This document shows, piece by piece, positions 6,994 to 15,981 of a stretch of DNA of 22,865 nucleotides (the first letter of the stretch is position 1; each line of letters begins with the position of its first letter). Source of the stretch: Paludibacter sp. (GTDB lineage Bacteria; Bacteroidota; Bacteroidia; Bacteroidales; Paludibacteraceae); contig JANJXE010000146.1 of the NCBI GenBank assembly GCA_024709185.1, positions 1 through 22,865 on the forward strand. The letters run 5' to 3'. The position numbers and the translations under genes were made by a program. The notes under the pieces were generated by a model. That model was given only the letters and a program-made list of their open reading frames with translations, was not told the origin of the DNA and made no database searches.

Positions 6994-8235
6994 ATGGGAA
7001 AAACGATTCAATTTAATCCGCTGACCATGCCAACCTATGTGATGGCAAAACCGGTGGGTTCAATCTGTAATCTGAACTGCAGTTACTGTTATTACTTAGA
7101 AAAGGAAAATCTATATGCCAATCGTAAGTCGCTGCATATGAGCGATGATACGCTGGAAACGTATATTCGTAGTTATATCGAATCGCAACCTGTGCCTGAG
7201 GTGTTGTTTACCTGGCACGGTGGCGAGACCTTACTTCGCGATTTATCCTTCTACAAACGCGTGTTGGAATTACAGCGCAAGTACGGCCGGGGCAGGCAGA
7301 TTGACAATAGTTTGCAAACCAACGGGACATTGCTCAACGATGACTGGTGTAAGTTCTTCAAAGACAATAATTTCCTGATTGGAATCTCGATCGACGGTCC
7401 GGAGCATTGCCACGATGTGTACCGCAAAAACAAAGGGGGCCGGGGTACTTTTAAACAGGTGATGAAAGGTATTGAGCTGCTTCAGAAACACCAGGTTGAA
7501 TTCAATACCCTGTCGGTTATCAACAATTACAACGTGGATTATCCGCTGGAGATTTACAATTTCTTCAAGGAAATCGGCAGCTACTACATGCAGTTCTCGC
7601 CCATCGTGGAACGTATCCGCCTGCAGGATGCTCCTTCGGGACTAAAGCTGATGGCGCCCGAGGAAGGCGATGATTTTGTGATTGCGCCCTGGACGGTGGA
7701 TCCCCGTAAGTTTGGCAAGTTCTACATCGATATTTTCGATGAATGGGTGCGCAACGATGTGGGTAAGTACTACGTACAGATTTTCGATGCTACGCTGGCC
7801 AATACCGTGGGCGAACAACCCGGAAGCTGTATTTATGCTGAAACCTGTGGTCATGCATCGGTGATGGAGTTTAATGGTGACCTTTATTCCTGCGATCATT
7901 ATGTATTTCCGGAATATAAGCTGGGCAATATCAAGCAGAAAACGATTTTCGAGATGATGTTTTCGGAGGAACAGAAGCGCTTTGGGGCTGATAAACGCGA
8001 TACGCTGCCTACACAGTGTCGCGAGTGCGAATTTCTGAAGCTTTGCAATGGTGAATGTCCGAAAAACCGTATTAGCAAAACAAAGACTGGCGAGCCCGGG
8101 TTGAACTATCTTTGCGCTGGTTTTAAAATGTATTACCGTCATACAAAGCCCTATATGGAGTTTATGGCTAACGAGCTGTACTTCAAACGGCCACCATCGA
8201 ATGTAATGTATTGGGCACGAGAGCAAAAAAAGTGA
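6994..8235 (+). CDS. Anaerobic sulfatase-maturating enzyme (radical SAM, SPASM)
   Basis: A 413-residue cytoplasmic radical-SAM enzyme that oxidises a Cys or Ser of sulfatases to formylglycine without oxygen. The SAM cluster motif is C25-x3-C29-x2-C32 (CNLNCSYC), with WHGGE at 74-78. Two auxiliary [4Fe-4S] clusters of the SPASM domain can be assigned by spacing to Clostridium perfringens anSME: C279, C285, C300 and C355 for the first, and C342, C345, C351 and C374 for the second. D301, right after C300, matches the proposed catalytic base (D277 there). Length and layout are those of a complete anSME. It lies directly downstream of a Ser-type sulfatase, its obvious client; it could also mature sulfatases elsewhere in the genome. 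Confidence 0.95.
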   Translation: MGKTIQFNPLTMPTYVMAKPVGSICNLNCSYCYYLEKENLYANRKSLHMSDDTLETYIRSYIESQPVPEVLFTWHGGETLLRDLSFYKRVLELQRKYGRGRQIDNSLQTNGTLLNDDWCKFFKDNNFLIGISIDGPEHCHDVYRKNKGGRGTFKQVMKGIELLQKHQVEFNTLSVINNYNVDYPLEIYNFFKEIGSYYMQFSPIVERIRLQDAPSGLKLMAPEEGDDFVIAPWTVDPRKFGKFYIDIFDEWVRNDVGKYYVQIFDATLANTVGEQPGSCIYAETCGHASVMEFNGDLYSCDHYVFPEYKLGNIKQKTIFEMMFSEEQKRFGADKRDTLPTQCRECEFLKLCNGECPKNRISKTKTGEPGLNYLCAGFKMYYRHTKPYMEFMANELYFKRPPSNVMYWAREQKK

Positions 8236-8377
8236 CAGATGAACGTTGTAGATAGTGGCTCGACCTGTTCAGTCGATATAACAAACAAAACCGGTACAAA
8301 CATTCCGTTGTCGAAAGTGCTTCGATCTTCTCTGTCGATACATTTCAGTAAAACTAGTTCAAACCAATAGCTTATAT

Positions 8378-9118
8378 ATGTTTTTAAAACTGATTTCCAT
8401 TCCATTATCGCTGATAGCCAGTTTTTTATTCCTGTTTTACCTGTGTGTGTTCCATGTGGTACAGGTGATAGCCTTACGGTTTTTTGGGTACGAGGCTCAC
8501 AAGAAAAGTGTTGATGTGCTGAACTTCTTTTTGCTCAGCGTTGTGTATGTTCTTTTTGGTTCTGCTAAGGTGACTTTCAAGGCTCCACTTCCTGAGGGAA
8601 AGCCCTTGATTTTAGTAGCGAATCACCAGGGGATTTTCGACATCATGACCATGGGTTGGTTTCTGCGAAAGTATCATCCAAAGTATGTGGCCAAGATTGA
8701 ATTAGGAAAAAATATCCCCAGTGTATCGTTTAACCTGAAATACGGGGGTTCAGTACTTATCAATCGTAAAGACCCGCGCCAGGCAATTCCTGCTATGAAA
8801 CAAATGGGTGAATACATTCAGGCTACCAATCGCTCTGCGATAATTTATCCCGAAGGTACCCGCTCTCGTGATGGCCGTCCGGGCCCTTTTGCCAACAATG
8901 GCCTGAAAATGCTTTGCAAATACGCTCCCGATGCACTTGTTGTTCCTATCACCATCAACAACTCCTGGAAGATATTCAGGTACGGTGGTTTCCCGCTGGG
9001 CATGGGCAACCGCATCACACTTACCGTACACGAACCGATGGCAGTAAAGGACTACGAGTTTAATGAGTTGTTTGAGAAAACGGAAGCGACAATCGTAAAT
9101 TCAATTATAAATGTTTAA
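8378..9118 (+). CDS. Lysophospholipid (1-acyl-glycerol-3-phosphate) acyltransferase
   Basis: A 246-residue membrane-associated PlsC-type acyltransferase, which adds the second acyl chain in phosphatidic acid synthesis or acylates a related lipid. One long or two N-terminal hydrophobic helices (about 5-33 and 48-62) precede the catalytic domain. The HX4D motif is N-H83-QGIF-D88, and the substrate-binding motif is YPEGTRSRDG (157-166), both intact. The length matches the family. It is separated from the maturase by 142 bp (8236-8377) with no gene, terminator or clear promoter beyond a one-mismatch TACATTTC. Its last codons and stop lie within the repeat block at 9110-9275. The exact lipid substrate is not shown by the sequence. 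Confidence 0.9.
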   Translation: MFLKLISIPLSLIASFLFLFYLCVFHVVQVIALRFFGYEAHKKSVDVLNFFLLSVVYVLFGSAKVTFKAPLPEGKPLILVANHQGIFDIMTMGWFLRKYHPKYVAKIELGKNIPSVSFNLKYGGSVLINRKDPRQAIPAMKQMGEYIQATNRSAIIYPEGTRSRDGRPGPFANNGLKMLCKYAPDALVVPITINNSWKIFRYGGFPLGMGNRITLTVHEPMAVKDYEFNELFEKTEATIVNSIINV

Positions 9119-9275
9119 TGATAAATGATATGTTATTAATGTTTAATGTTTAATGATAAATGATTAATGGGTGGTATTGTTGAAGCGATATACATTTAAT
9201 CAAATTTTGCAACTGCATCTTTAAATGTAAATCGCGTCTTGTTCGTACCCATTAATCATTAAACATTAATCATTA
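9110..9275. repeat. Nested palindrome with direct repeats between converging genes
   Basis: A perfect 20-bp direct repeat starts at 9110 and 9145 (AATGTTTAATGATAAATGAT). A perfect 14-bp inverted repeat, AATGATTAATGGGT at 9159-9172 and ACCCATTAATCATT at 9247-9260, encloses a second inverted repeat, GCGATATACATTTAA at 9185-9199 and TTAAATGTAAATCGC at 9221-9235 (one mismatch), around a 21-nt loop. Outside the 14-bp arms, further TTTAATG-type units run into both converging genes and contain their stop codons. It may act as a two-way transcription stop, or be a small palindromic (MITE/REP-like) element. It has no T-run typical of an intrinsic terminator and no clear target-site duplication. Confidence 0.75.
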
Positions 9276-11807
9276 AAACTCGCTTCTGCCAAAGGTGCTT
9301 TCAGTCTTTTTCGTTTTTTGATTATTCGCATTTAACGAATACGAAACGCCCAGCTCGGCTATCGTGCCGGTGCGGTAGTAATAGGTTTTCTGATAGAAAA
9401 TCTCAGTGGCAGCACTGTTGTAGGCCCTTGTATCAAGTCCTTCCACGTTCGAATTCAGAATGTCCAGCACTTTCAGCGAGAAGTTCCACTTGTTGAGTTT
9501 AGCTGGTGCGTAGTTGAGGGCAGCATTGGCTAAGTACATCATGAAATTGTTTCCCTGAGCGGTTACAGTGGCCGACTTGATGTCAAAATCGGCAGTCAGT
9601 TTCAGCTCTTTGGTTAAACTGATGTTGGTGTTTCCTTTTAAACTCCAGTTCACACTGCTGTTATCTTCCTTGTAGCCAAAAGCTTCGCCCTGTACCCTGA
9701 AGTGGTACAACGATCCACCCAAAAAGAATTTTGCTTTTTTGCCGGCTTCCAGATTGGCATTTAGCTCAATACCAGTCGAGCGGGTATTGCCTGAATTGGT
9801 GATGCTGCGAATCAATACCATTTCCTGGTCATATACCGTATTTACGCGGAACAGGGCATTATCGACACCACGGTGAAATCCGGTTAACCCGATTTTATGG
9901 TTACCCAGACGCGTTTCGTAGTTCAGTTCCACATTCGAAATATACTGCGGTTTCAGTCCGGGATCACCCACCACATACACTTCCAGGTGGCGGCGGTAGA
10001 GGAATGGTGCCATATCTTTAACGGCCGGGCGGCTGATACGACGGTTGGCAGCAAAATTCAGTTTGTTTTTCTCGTTTAGTTCGTACGCCAAATGCAAGGT
10101 TGGAAACCAGTCGGGTTGCTGTACGTCGTAGGTCGAAGCAGCGGGACGATTAAAGATGGAAAAATAATTCGGATTATCAATCTCCATGGTTTGATCAGTG
10201 TATTCGAACCTCATTCCCAGCAGGTACTTCAGTTTATTCCAACTTCCACCATAATCGATATATGCTGCATACAAAATTCGGGTAAGGTCAACGCCATTCT
10301 CCAGCGTTGTGTAGGTATTCATCTGGTTGCTAACGAAGTTCAGCGTGTCGTACTCGAAATTTCCGGCAATGTTGATCAACTGGGGTTGAAAGCCCAGACT
10401 CAACCTGCTTCCGTTATCAAAATCACGGGCATAGTCGATTGAAAATCGAAATGCATCGAGTGGCGTTTGATCTTTTTGATTAAAATGAAGTGTTTTGGCA
10501 CCTACAGCATTGGTCGATTTGTTGAAGTTGAAGTTCTCATTGTCGAGTTCGCGCGACAGGTTCGAATGTTCATACAGAAACGAAAGCGTCAGTTCTGATT
10601 GATCCGTCAGTTTTTGTTTCAGGTCGACATTGGCCGTATGAAAAATCCCGTAACGGGTATCGGTATTGGGGTTATAGACCCAGCTTTCGTTGGTTTTGTT
10701 GTTTTGAAATTTATCCGCTGTGAATATATTGTACAGGTAAAAAGCTCCACGTCCTTCAGTACGGTTGCCATAGAAGTAGGACGCCGAAAGCTGTGTATTC
10801 TTCGAAAAACGATAGTCGAAGCCAGCGTTGGCCGAGAAATTTTCGTACCATTCGGGACGTTCGCCCGCCGCAATCATGTGTTTAAACAAGCCCGTATTTT
10901 TATCGAGTATGCGTGCATCGCCGGTACGGTCGCCGTTCACATTTCTCATTCCATAATTAAGACCACCATAGAGCGACAGGTTTTTCTTTCCATACATTAC
11001 ATTAACCCCGCTGGTATAACGGTTGTCGGTATTCAGGTAATTGCTGTATACATCGCGGGTATTCAACCAGGGAGCGCCCCCTAACGTACCGTTTAGTGCT
11101 ACCGAAAGTCCATCGAGACCCACTGTTTTAGTAGTAATGTTGATGATACCCCCTTTACCCTGTGCATCGTATTTAGCAGAAGGAACCGAAATCACATCAA
11201 TATTTTCAATGGCATCGCTCGAAAGCTGTCCAAGCAACATCGAAGGTTCGAGCTGGGTGGGTTTTCCGTTGAGATACACCATAAAATCGGTGGTTCCGCG
11301 TACCGAAACTTCACCGTCGGCCGAAACCGAAATAGATGGTAGCTTATTTAGAACATCCACAGCTGTACCACCTCGAGCGGTTTCGAAATCAGCAGCACGG
11401 TAGGTTTTGCGGTCGAGATGGGTGGTTTGTGTCGCAGCCATGGCTGTAATTTCCAGTTCTTTAAGTGCTATTCCCGAAACCTTTAACCGTATATTTCCGA
11501 GATTCGCAACCGGTTGTTGACGGTTCAGTTTAACCCCTTTAATAGTATCCGTTTCAAAACCAATAAATGAGACAACCACCGCATATTCATCGAAAGCGAG
11601 GTCGTTTACCGAAAAGTTGCCTTTCGTATCGGTAACCGTCCCCAGCGAACTGAATTGATTATTTTTAAGTATGGAAATATTGGCAAAAGGAATGAGTTCA
11701 CCGGTTCCGGCATCTGTAATCACTCCCTGAATACTTCCGTTTTTAGCAAGTATTCCCATCGAAAAAGCCAATATAAAAAAATGAATAGAAAGAAGTTTTT
11801 TATACAT
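9273..11807 (-). CDS. TonB-dependent-receptor-like outer-membrane beta-barrel protein
   Basis: An 844-residue outer-membrane protein. Signal peptide about 1-21 (ending ILAK), a carboxypeptidase-D regulatory-like domain (about 24-112: IQGVITDAGTGELIPFANI and KGNFSVNDL), a plug-like domain (about 125-235: VDVLNKLPSISV, SVRGTTDFMVYLNG, IENIDVISVPSAKYDAQG, GGIINITTK), then a long barrel of alternating aromatic strands to the C-terminus. This is the layout of the outer-membrane beta-barrel family related to TonB-dependent receptors (CarboxypepD_reg, Plug, OMP_b-brl_3). There is no SusD-type partner and no polysaccharide locus beside it, so a substrate cannot be assigned. The barrel does not end in the usual terminal aromatic-x-F strand but in GRSEF. 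No clear TAnnTTTG promoter is seen in the 160-bp gap upstream, which holds the terminator of the preceding gene. Confidence 0.9.
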   Translation of the reverse strand: MYKKLLSIHFFILAFSMGILAKNGSIQGVITDAGTGELIPFANISILKNNQFSSLGTVTDTKGNFSVNDLAFDEYAVVVSFIGFETDTIKGVKLNRQQPVANLGNIRLKVSGIALKELEITAMAATQTTHLDRKTYRAADFETARGGTAVDVLNKLPSISVSADGEVSVRGTTDFMVYLNGKPTQLEPSMLLGQLSSDAIENIDVISVPSAKYDAQGKGGIINITTKTVGLDGLSVALNGTLGGAPWLNTRDVYSNYLNTDNRYTSGVNVMYGKKNLSLYGGLNYGMRNVNGDRTGDARILDKNTGLFKHMIAAGERPEWYENFSANAGFDYRFSKNTQLSASYFYGNRTEGRGAFYLYNIFTADKFQNNKTNESWVYNPNTDTRYGIFHTANVDLKQKLTDQSELTLSFLYEHSNLSRELDNENFNFNKSTNAVGAKTLHFNQKDQTPLDAFRFSIDYARDFDNGSRLSLGFQPQLINIAGNFEYDTLNFVSNQMNTYTTLENGVDLTRILYAAYIDYGGSWNKLKYLLGMRFEYTDQTMEIDNPNYFSIFNRPAASTYDVQQPDWFPTLHLAYELNEKNKLNFAANRRISRPAVKDMAPFLYRRHLEVYVVGDPGLKPQYISNVELNYETRLGNHKIGLTGFHRGVDNALFRVNTVYDQEMVLIRSITNSGNTRSTGIELNANLEAGKKAKFFLGGSLYHFRVQGEAFGYKEDNSSVNWSLKGNTNISLTKELKLTADFDIKSATVTAQGNNFMMYLANAALNYAPAKLNKWNFSLKVLDILNSNVEGLDTRAYNSAATEIFYQKTYYYRTGTIAELGVSYSLNANNQKTKKTESTFGRSEF

Positions 11808-11891
11808 GTTTTTTAGTCGTATTATTTGGTGCTAAACAAGCAAACAGGGGTAATTGTTCAGGTTTTTTTTAACACGGCCTGATTTCTCAGG

Positions 11892-11931
11892 TAAAAAAAC
11901 CGCCGGAAAAATGATTCATTTTCCCGGCGGT
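11892..11931 (-). terminator. Intrinsic terminator of the DUF3494 gene
   Basis: On the minus strand a strong stem, ACCGCCGG paired with CCGGCGGT and extended inward by AAAATGA/TCATTTT, is followed by seven T. It lies about 37 bp past the stop of the DUF3494 gene and before the TonB-dependent-receptor-like gene, so the two are separate transcription units. Confidence 0.9.
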
Positions 11932-11967
11932 TGATGCTTGAAGCTTGTAATTTAAGCAGGCTCTTTT

Positions 11968-13560
11968 TTATTGAACGATAAACTTACCATTCAGACTGCC
12001 TTTTTCCGATGTCAGCTTGTAAAAATACATGCCGGTAGGAAATTCGGTTGAGACGGTAGTGGTCGATTGTGTCAGCAGTGAATTCATCATCATTCGACCC
12101 GAACTGTTGTAAATACACAACTGAGTTGCCTGATTTGCTGGTAGCTGAATTTCTAAGCCGTTCCATGATCGATGAACGATTGCCAGCTGGTTATCCGACA
12201 GATTATTGAGGGCTGTGGTTGGATTCACACAGGGCGTTTGCAGGGTAACAGTTACAGCCGCCGTGGTTAAAGCACCGCTGGTAGATAAAGCACGACCCAG
12301 CAATACGGTTCCGTTTTTAAGATTGATGGCTGCATTGTTGACAACAATTACGCCTTTAAATTCCGAGAAATCGTTGATTTCAACGGCTCCGGTAACTTTC
12401 CAGAATACATTCTTGGCCTGGGCTCCATTGGTAAGAATCACTTTTGCAAAAGTACTGGTCGATAAAGCTCCCGTAATCTGAATTACAAACACGGCATTGG
12501 CATTACCCAGTGCGTTAAGGTAAACGTTATTTGTTAAAACAGTAGCTGAATTCAGTAGGTAAGTATGCGGAGTAAGCTCCAGATTCTGACCAAACTGAGC
12601 AGGATAAAGCAGTTCAATGTCGTAGGGCAGGGTATTCAGGTAGGTATGAACATCTACTAAATCGGCGGCTGCAGCAGCAGTGGCCACATCAGGAATAGGA
12701 TGGACGGCTCCGGTTACATTTAACTCCTGAAAACCGGTGGTAAGTCCAACGTTTGTACCTACATCACCAGTTATAAACGACACGCCTGAATTTGTTAATT
12801 CACCATTGGCGGTAAATAAAGCAAAGCAAGAGATGGATTTCAAATCGGGAGCAGCTGGTCCGGTCAGTACAGGACTTCCACAACCTACAGGAGTAAATCC
12901 ATTAATACCATCGGCCGATACAGCGCCAGTTGTCGACATGGCACGACCTTCCAGTTGGACACCTGCATTCATCACAATAGCAGCATTGTTGGCAATCACA
13001 TTTCCTTTCATTTTGGTGCCGGCAGCCATATCAACCAGGCCTTCCACTTTCCAGAATACATTACAGGCTTTTGCATTGTTGAGCAATACCACTTCTGATA
13101 ATGAAGCTGTTGAGAAGGCTCCGTTGATTTTAATAATAAACTCGGCGTTGGCATTTCCCTGTCCATCAAGATAAAGGATATTGTTGAGTGAAGCACTTTC
13201 GGCAATGGAATAAATTCCGGCGGTAAGTGTTTGGCCATTTCCCAGTAGGGGAGCCGGAAAAGCGGTGGATATTGAAGAATTCAATAAATTATAAGCTAAG
13301 AGCAAATCGACAGCTGCCGAAGCTGTTACGCCATCCGAATTGCGCATCACTCCGTTTACATTTCCAAATCCACCTATAGCACCGTTGTTGGTACCTACAT
13401 CTCCTGTGAGTAGTGTGGATCCTACATTTGCGATTCCTCCGTTGGAAGAGAAAATCACAAAGCTTTCAGCTGTTCCCAAACTTGGTACTGCGCTAAAGCT
13501 TGCTAGTGGTACGAAAAACAGGGTAACCACAGCGACAATTGTTTGTAAAAACATTTTCAT
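11968..13560 (-). CDS. Secreted tandem DUF3494 (ice-binding-like) protein with T9SS sorting domain
   Basis: A 530-residue secreted protein. Signal peptide about 1-24 (ending ASFSA), then two DUF3494-type beta-solenoid domains (about 27-232 and 237-450) and a type A T9SS C-terminal sorting domain (about 460-530: LPANQATQLCIYNSSGRMM and PTGMYFYKL, ending KFIVQ). Each domain carries a TGDVGTN stretch, an N-A-x-F-[IV]-[IV]-[KQ]-I strand and VFWKV[ET]G, family hallmarks. DUF3494 includes ice-binding proteins, but many members in non-polar bacteria act as adhesins or surface coats. I did not see a clear regular ice-binding T-x-T face. T9SS export implies cell-surface attachment or release. It is monocistronic: terminator downstream, and its own promoter with two GAAnnnTGTAA-type boxes shared with two other operons here. 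Confidence 0.92.
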   Translation of the reverse strand: MKMFLQTIVAVVTLFFVPLASFSAVPSLGTAESFVIFSSNGGIANVGSTLLTGDVGTNNGAIGGFGNVNGVMRNSDGVTASAAVDLLLAYNLLNSSISTAFPAPLLGNGQTLTAGIYSIAESASLNNILYLDGQGNANAEFIIKINGAFSTASLSEVVLLNNAKACNVFWKVEGLVDMAAGTKMKGNVIANNAAIVMNAGVQLEGRAMSTTGAVSADGINGFTPVGCGSPVLTGPAAPDLKSISCFALFTANGELTNSGVSFITGDVGTNVGLTTGFQELNVTGAVHPIPDVATAAAAADLVDVHTYLNTLPYDIELLYPAQFGQNLELTPHTYLLNSATVLTNNVYLNALGNANAVFVIQITGALSTSTFAKVILTNGAQAKNVFWKVTGAVEINDFSEFKGVIVVNNAAINLKNGTVLLGRALSTSGALTTAAVTVTLQTPCVNPTTALNNLSDNQLAIVHRSWNGLEIQLPANQATQLCIYNSSGRMMMNSLLTQSTTTVSTEFPTGMYFYKLTSEKGSLNGKFIVQ

Positions 13561-13602
13561 AATGAACTATATTTACGAAAAAACAGAATTGTTTTAACGC
13601 AA

Positions 13603-13668
13603 CAAAGGTGAGGATTTTTTGAGTCCCCCACCTTACACATTTCGTGCTTAAAGTTACAAATTTCACTG
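13603..13668 (-). promoter_or_regulatory. Promoter P1 of the DUF3494 gene with two 21-bp-spaced boxes
   Basis: The -7 element is CACCTTTG (13610-13603), 42 bp before the ATG. Proximal box GCACGAAATGTGTAA (13647-13633) and distal box CAGTGAAATTTGTAA (13668-13654) start 21 bp apart, and the proximal box ends 22 bp from the -7 element. Spacing is identical at P2 and P3. The distal box overlaps the stop of the glycosyltransferase gene upstream. Confidence 0.65.
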
Positions 13669-15981
13669 ATTCCGAAGAACGTCGCTTTTATTGTATTTTT
13701 CGATGGTTAAACGGGCCATCAGGTAGCTTACCGTCGATTCGGCTCCCTGGTTCATGTTTACATTGTTTTCTTCCAGTCCGTCGTAACAACCACCGGTACA
13801 TGGATTATAGATAATTTGATTAAGACGGTTTTTCCCCAGAAACCATTCGAAAGCTTCGAATAACTTTTCAAGGTATTTTTTATCACCGAAGCGGTCGTAG
13901 AAACTGGCCAGGGTAATAATGGTGTAGGCTACATCAATAGGTTGTTCGCCGTACTGATGTGCTTCGCTTCCCCGGTCAAACCTGCCTTTGTTTGAGACCA
14001 CCTCGATGCCATTCTCGTTGAAGATGGTTCGCATCAGAAAGTTCATCGATTCGCGTGCAATGGTTCGGTAAACTGTTTTTCCGGTTACCATCGATGCGCA
14101 AAGCAATGCTTCGGGAAGCAGACTGTTGGCATAGGTAAGGTAACTTTCGAACCATTCCCAGTTCTTGATTGATTCGTGGAGGTACATGTTCACCATTCTG
14201 TCGGCCAGTCGTTCGGTGAGTAAGTTGTTTTTAGAAGACTCGAATGCCTGGTGGTAGTAATACAGGCCTTTGATAATGAACGATAAAGCCCTTGTGGAGT
14301 GAATGGTTTCACAATGAGGCAGGGTCTGCTTAAAAATAATAATTGCTGAAGCGATGATTTTCGGTGGTAAAATGGCTTTTCTGGAAATCAGAAATCCTAA
14401 TGCCCAAATTGCTCTTCCGTTGGCGTCGTCGAGATTTACAATCTGATTTTGATGTGTGAAGTTTTTATCAGTATCTACGTAATTCAGAAATTTTCCATCG
14501 GGTTGCAGGCAGTGTTGAATAAAGTTCAGGTATGTTTGTATGAGTACGAGGTCGGAGTCGTTTTTTGTGAGTTCGTAATGCATACACATCGCTATCATTG
14601 CTCTGGCATTGTCGTCGAGCGTATAGCCCGATTCGGGATCGGGGTGGTTGATTTTACAAAACTGAATAATCCCGAAATCGGTAGTCATTTTTTGTAAATG
14701 ATCGGTTTTAATAGCCGGCAACTGATAGGAAAATTGCAGGTTGTTGTCGAGCTGTTTCGAGAAAAGCTTAACGTGGGCTACGGCCGAGTTTTCCCAGGCT
14801 GTAAAGATGATTTTTTGCAGCGTATGCAGACTGATTTTTTTTCGCAGGGGTTCGTTGTTGAGCAACAGCAGTACGCCATCAGCCAGTTGTTCCGAATTTT
14901 GAAAATCGATAATGATACCGTTATCTTCAGTTAATACTTCTTTGGCATGGGGTATAGGGGTTGAAATAATGGGGCAGCCACAACTCATTGCGTACACAAA
15001 AGTGCCGCTTACTGCCTGGTTGGGATCGTTGGTGGTAAACAGGTAAATGTCGGTCAGCTGAAGGTATTCAAGCAGTTCGGGAAGGGCCAGGTAGTGGTTG
15101 ATAAACCGTACGTTTTGTTCAATGCCCAGCTCGCACACCAGCTGGTCGAGCATGTTGCGGTAGTTCTCGCCTTCGTTTTTTACTACTTCTGGATGTGTTT
15201 TACCGATGACCAGAAAAACTACATCAGGCACCTCTTTTACGATGGCAGGTATAGCCCATAGAGTTGTTTCAATGCTTTTTCCGGAGCTTAGCAATCCAAA
15301 GGTTGTGAGTACTTTCTGGTTGCTAAGTCCGTATTTTTCTTTTAATTCGTTTTTGTCGAGGTGAGGAACTAAGTGTGTGCCATGTGCAATGACTGATATT
15401 TTTGTTTCAGGAATATGATAGTCGGAGTTTAGCAGGAGAGCAGCATGGCGGGTCATCACAATAATGGCACCACAGGCCTTTGAGATGTCCTGTACATTCG
15501 CTTTTAATACTTCGTTGGGATGGGGGAGAACGGTGTGAAAAACCACTACAACCGGTTTGGAGATGGTGTGCAGGAAATGTATAAAATCATTCTCGTGTGT
15601 GCTGAAAAAGCCAAATTCGTGTTGTACGAGTACCATCTTCACCGACGTGTCGCGGTTTAATTTCCTGGCCACTTCGTCGAAAGCCATCGGGTTGGATGTG
15701 TCGAGCACATAACTCACTTCATCGCCATAGCTGTAAGTGTCTTTGCCCGACTCCAACGCACAGATTTTTATGGTGAAGGAGGAACCAAATTTATTGTTCA
15801 GTGCAGATATAAGGTCTTGCGAATAGGTTGCAATGCCACATTCGCGGGGAGGAAACGACGACACGAAAACGATTTCGGGGGGCTGGTGTGTAGAGTTGTT
15901 GAAGGCTGGCAGTAGCCTGGAAATGAGTGTTATCCCGGCTGGTGAAGCCATTGAGTCGGGCGTAAGTTGGGAGGTTTTCAT
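13663..15981 (-). CDS. GT4-type glycosyltransferase fused to an alpha/alpha-toroid glycosidase-like domain
   Basis: A 772-residue cytoplasmic fusion. Residues about 36-420 are a GT-B glycosyltransferase of family 4: FPPRECGIATYSQDL near the start, TTFGLLSSGKS at the donor-domain start, then SGTFVYAMSCGCPIISTP and HAKEVL. The usual EX7E motif reads Q-x7-Y here; this SGT(L/F)xYAxxxGxxxISTP form is, as I recall, typical of a GT4 subgroup found beside GH130 genes. Residues about 430-765 are helical repeats (GYTLDDNARAMIAM, LDDANGRAIWALGF, GEQPIDVAYTIITLASFYD, NQGAESTVSYLMARL) resembling a six-hairpin alpha/alpha toroid. It overlaps the GH130 gene by ATGA, so the two are translationally coupled. 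Mannosyl transfer is likely from context, not proven. Its stop region carries the distal box of promoter P1. Confidence 0.8.
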   Translation of the reverse strand: MKTSQLTPDSMASPAGITLISRLLPAFNNSTHQPPEIVFVSSFPPRECGIATYSQDLISALNNKFGSSFTIKICALESGKDTYSYGDEVSYVLDTSNPMAFDEVARKLNRDTSVKMVLVQHEFGFFSTHENDFIHFLHTISKPVVVVFHTVLPHPNEVLKANVQDISKACGAIIVMTRHAALLLNSDYHIPETKISVIAHGTHLVPHLDKNELKEKYGLSNQKVLTTFGLLSSGKSIETTLWAIPAIVKEVPDVVFLVIGKTHPEVVKNEGENYRNMLDQLVCELGIEQNVRFINHYLALPELLEYLQLTDIYLFTTNDPNQAVSGTFVYAMSCGCPIISTPIPHAKEVLTEDNGIIIDFQNSEQLADGVLLLLNNEPLRKKISLHTLQKIIFTAWENSAVAHVKLFSKQLDNNLQFSYQLPAIKTDHLQKMTTDFGIIQFCKINHPDPESGYTLDDNARAMIAMCMHYELTKNDSDLVLIQTYLNFIQHCLQPDGKFLNYVDTDKNFTHQNQIVNLDDANGRAIWALGFLISRKAILPPKIIASAIIIFKQTLPHCETIHSTRALSFIIKGLYYYHQAFESSKNNLLTERLADRMVNMYLHESIKNWEWFESYLTYANSLLPEALLCASMVTGKTVYRTIARESMNFLMRTIFNENGIEVVSNKGRFDRGSEAHQYGEQPIDVAYTIITLASFYDRFGDKKYLEKLFEAFEWFLGKNRLNQIIYNPCTGGCYDGLEENNVNMNQGAESTVSYLMARLTIEKYNKSDVLRNQ

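Noticed and set aside
8151..8405. Minus-strand open frame across the gap before the acyltransferase gene
   Set aside because: It overlaps coding sequence at both ends, has no family features and no promoter; likely a shadow.
13605..13634. Hairpin AAGGTG/CACCTT with GGA/TCC over the P1 core, as a terminator of the GT4-fusion gene
   Set aside because: On the minus strand no T-run follows, and it covers the -7 element; probably chance or a minor regulatory structure.
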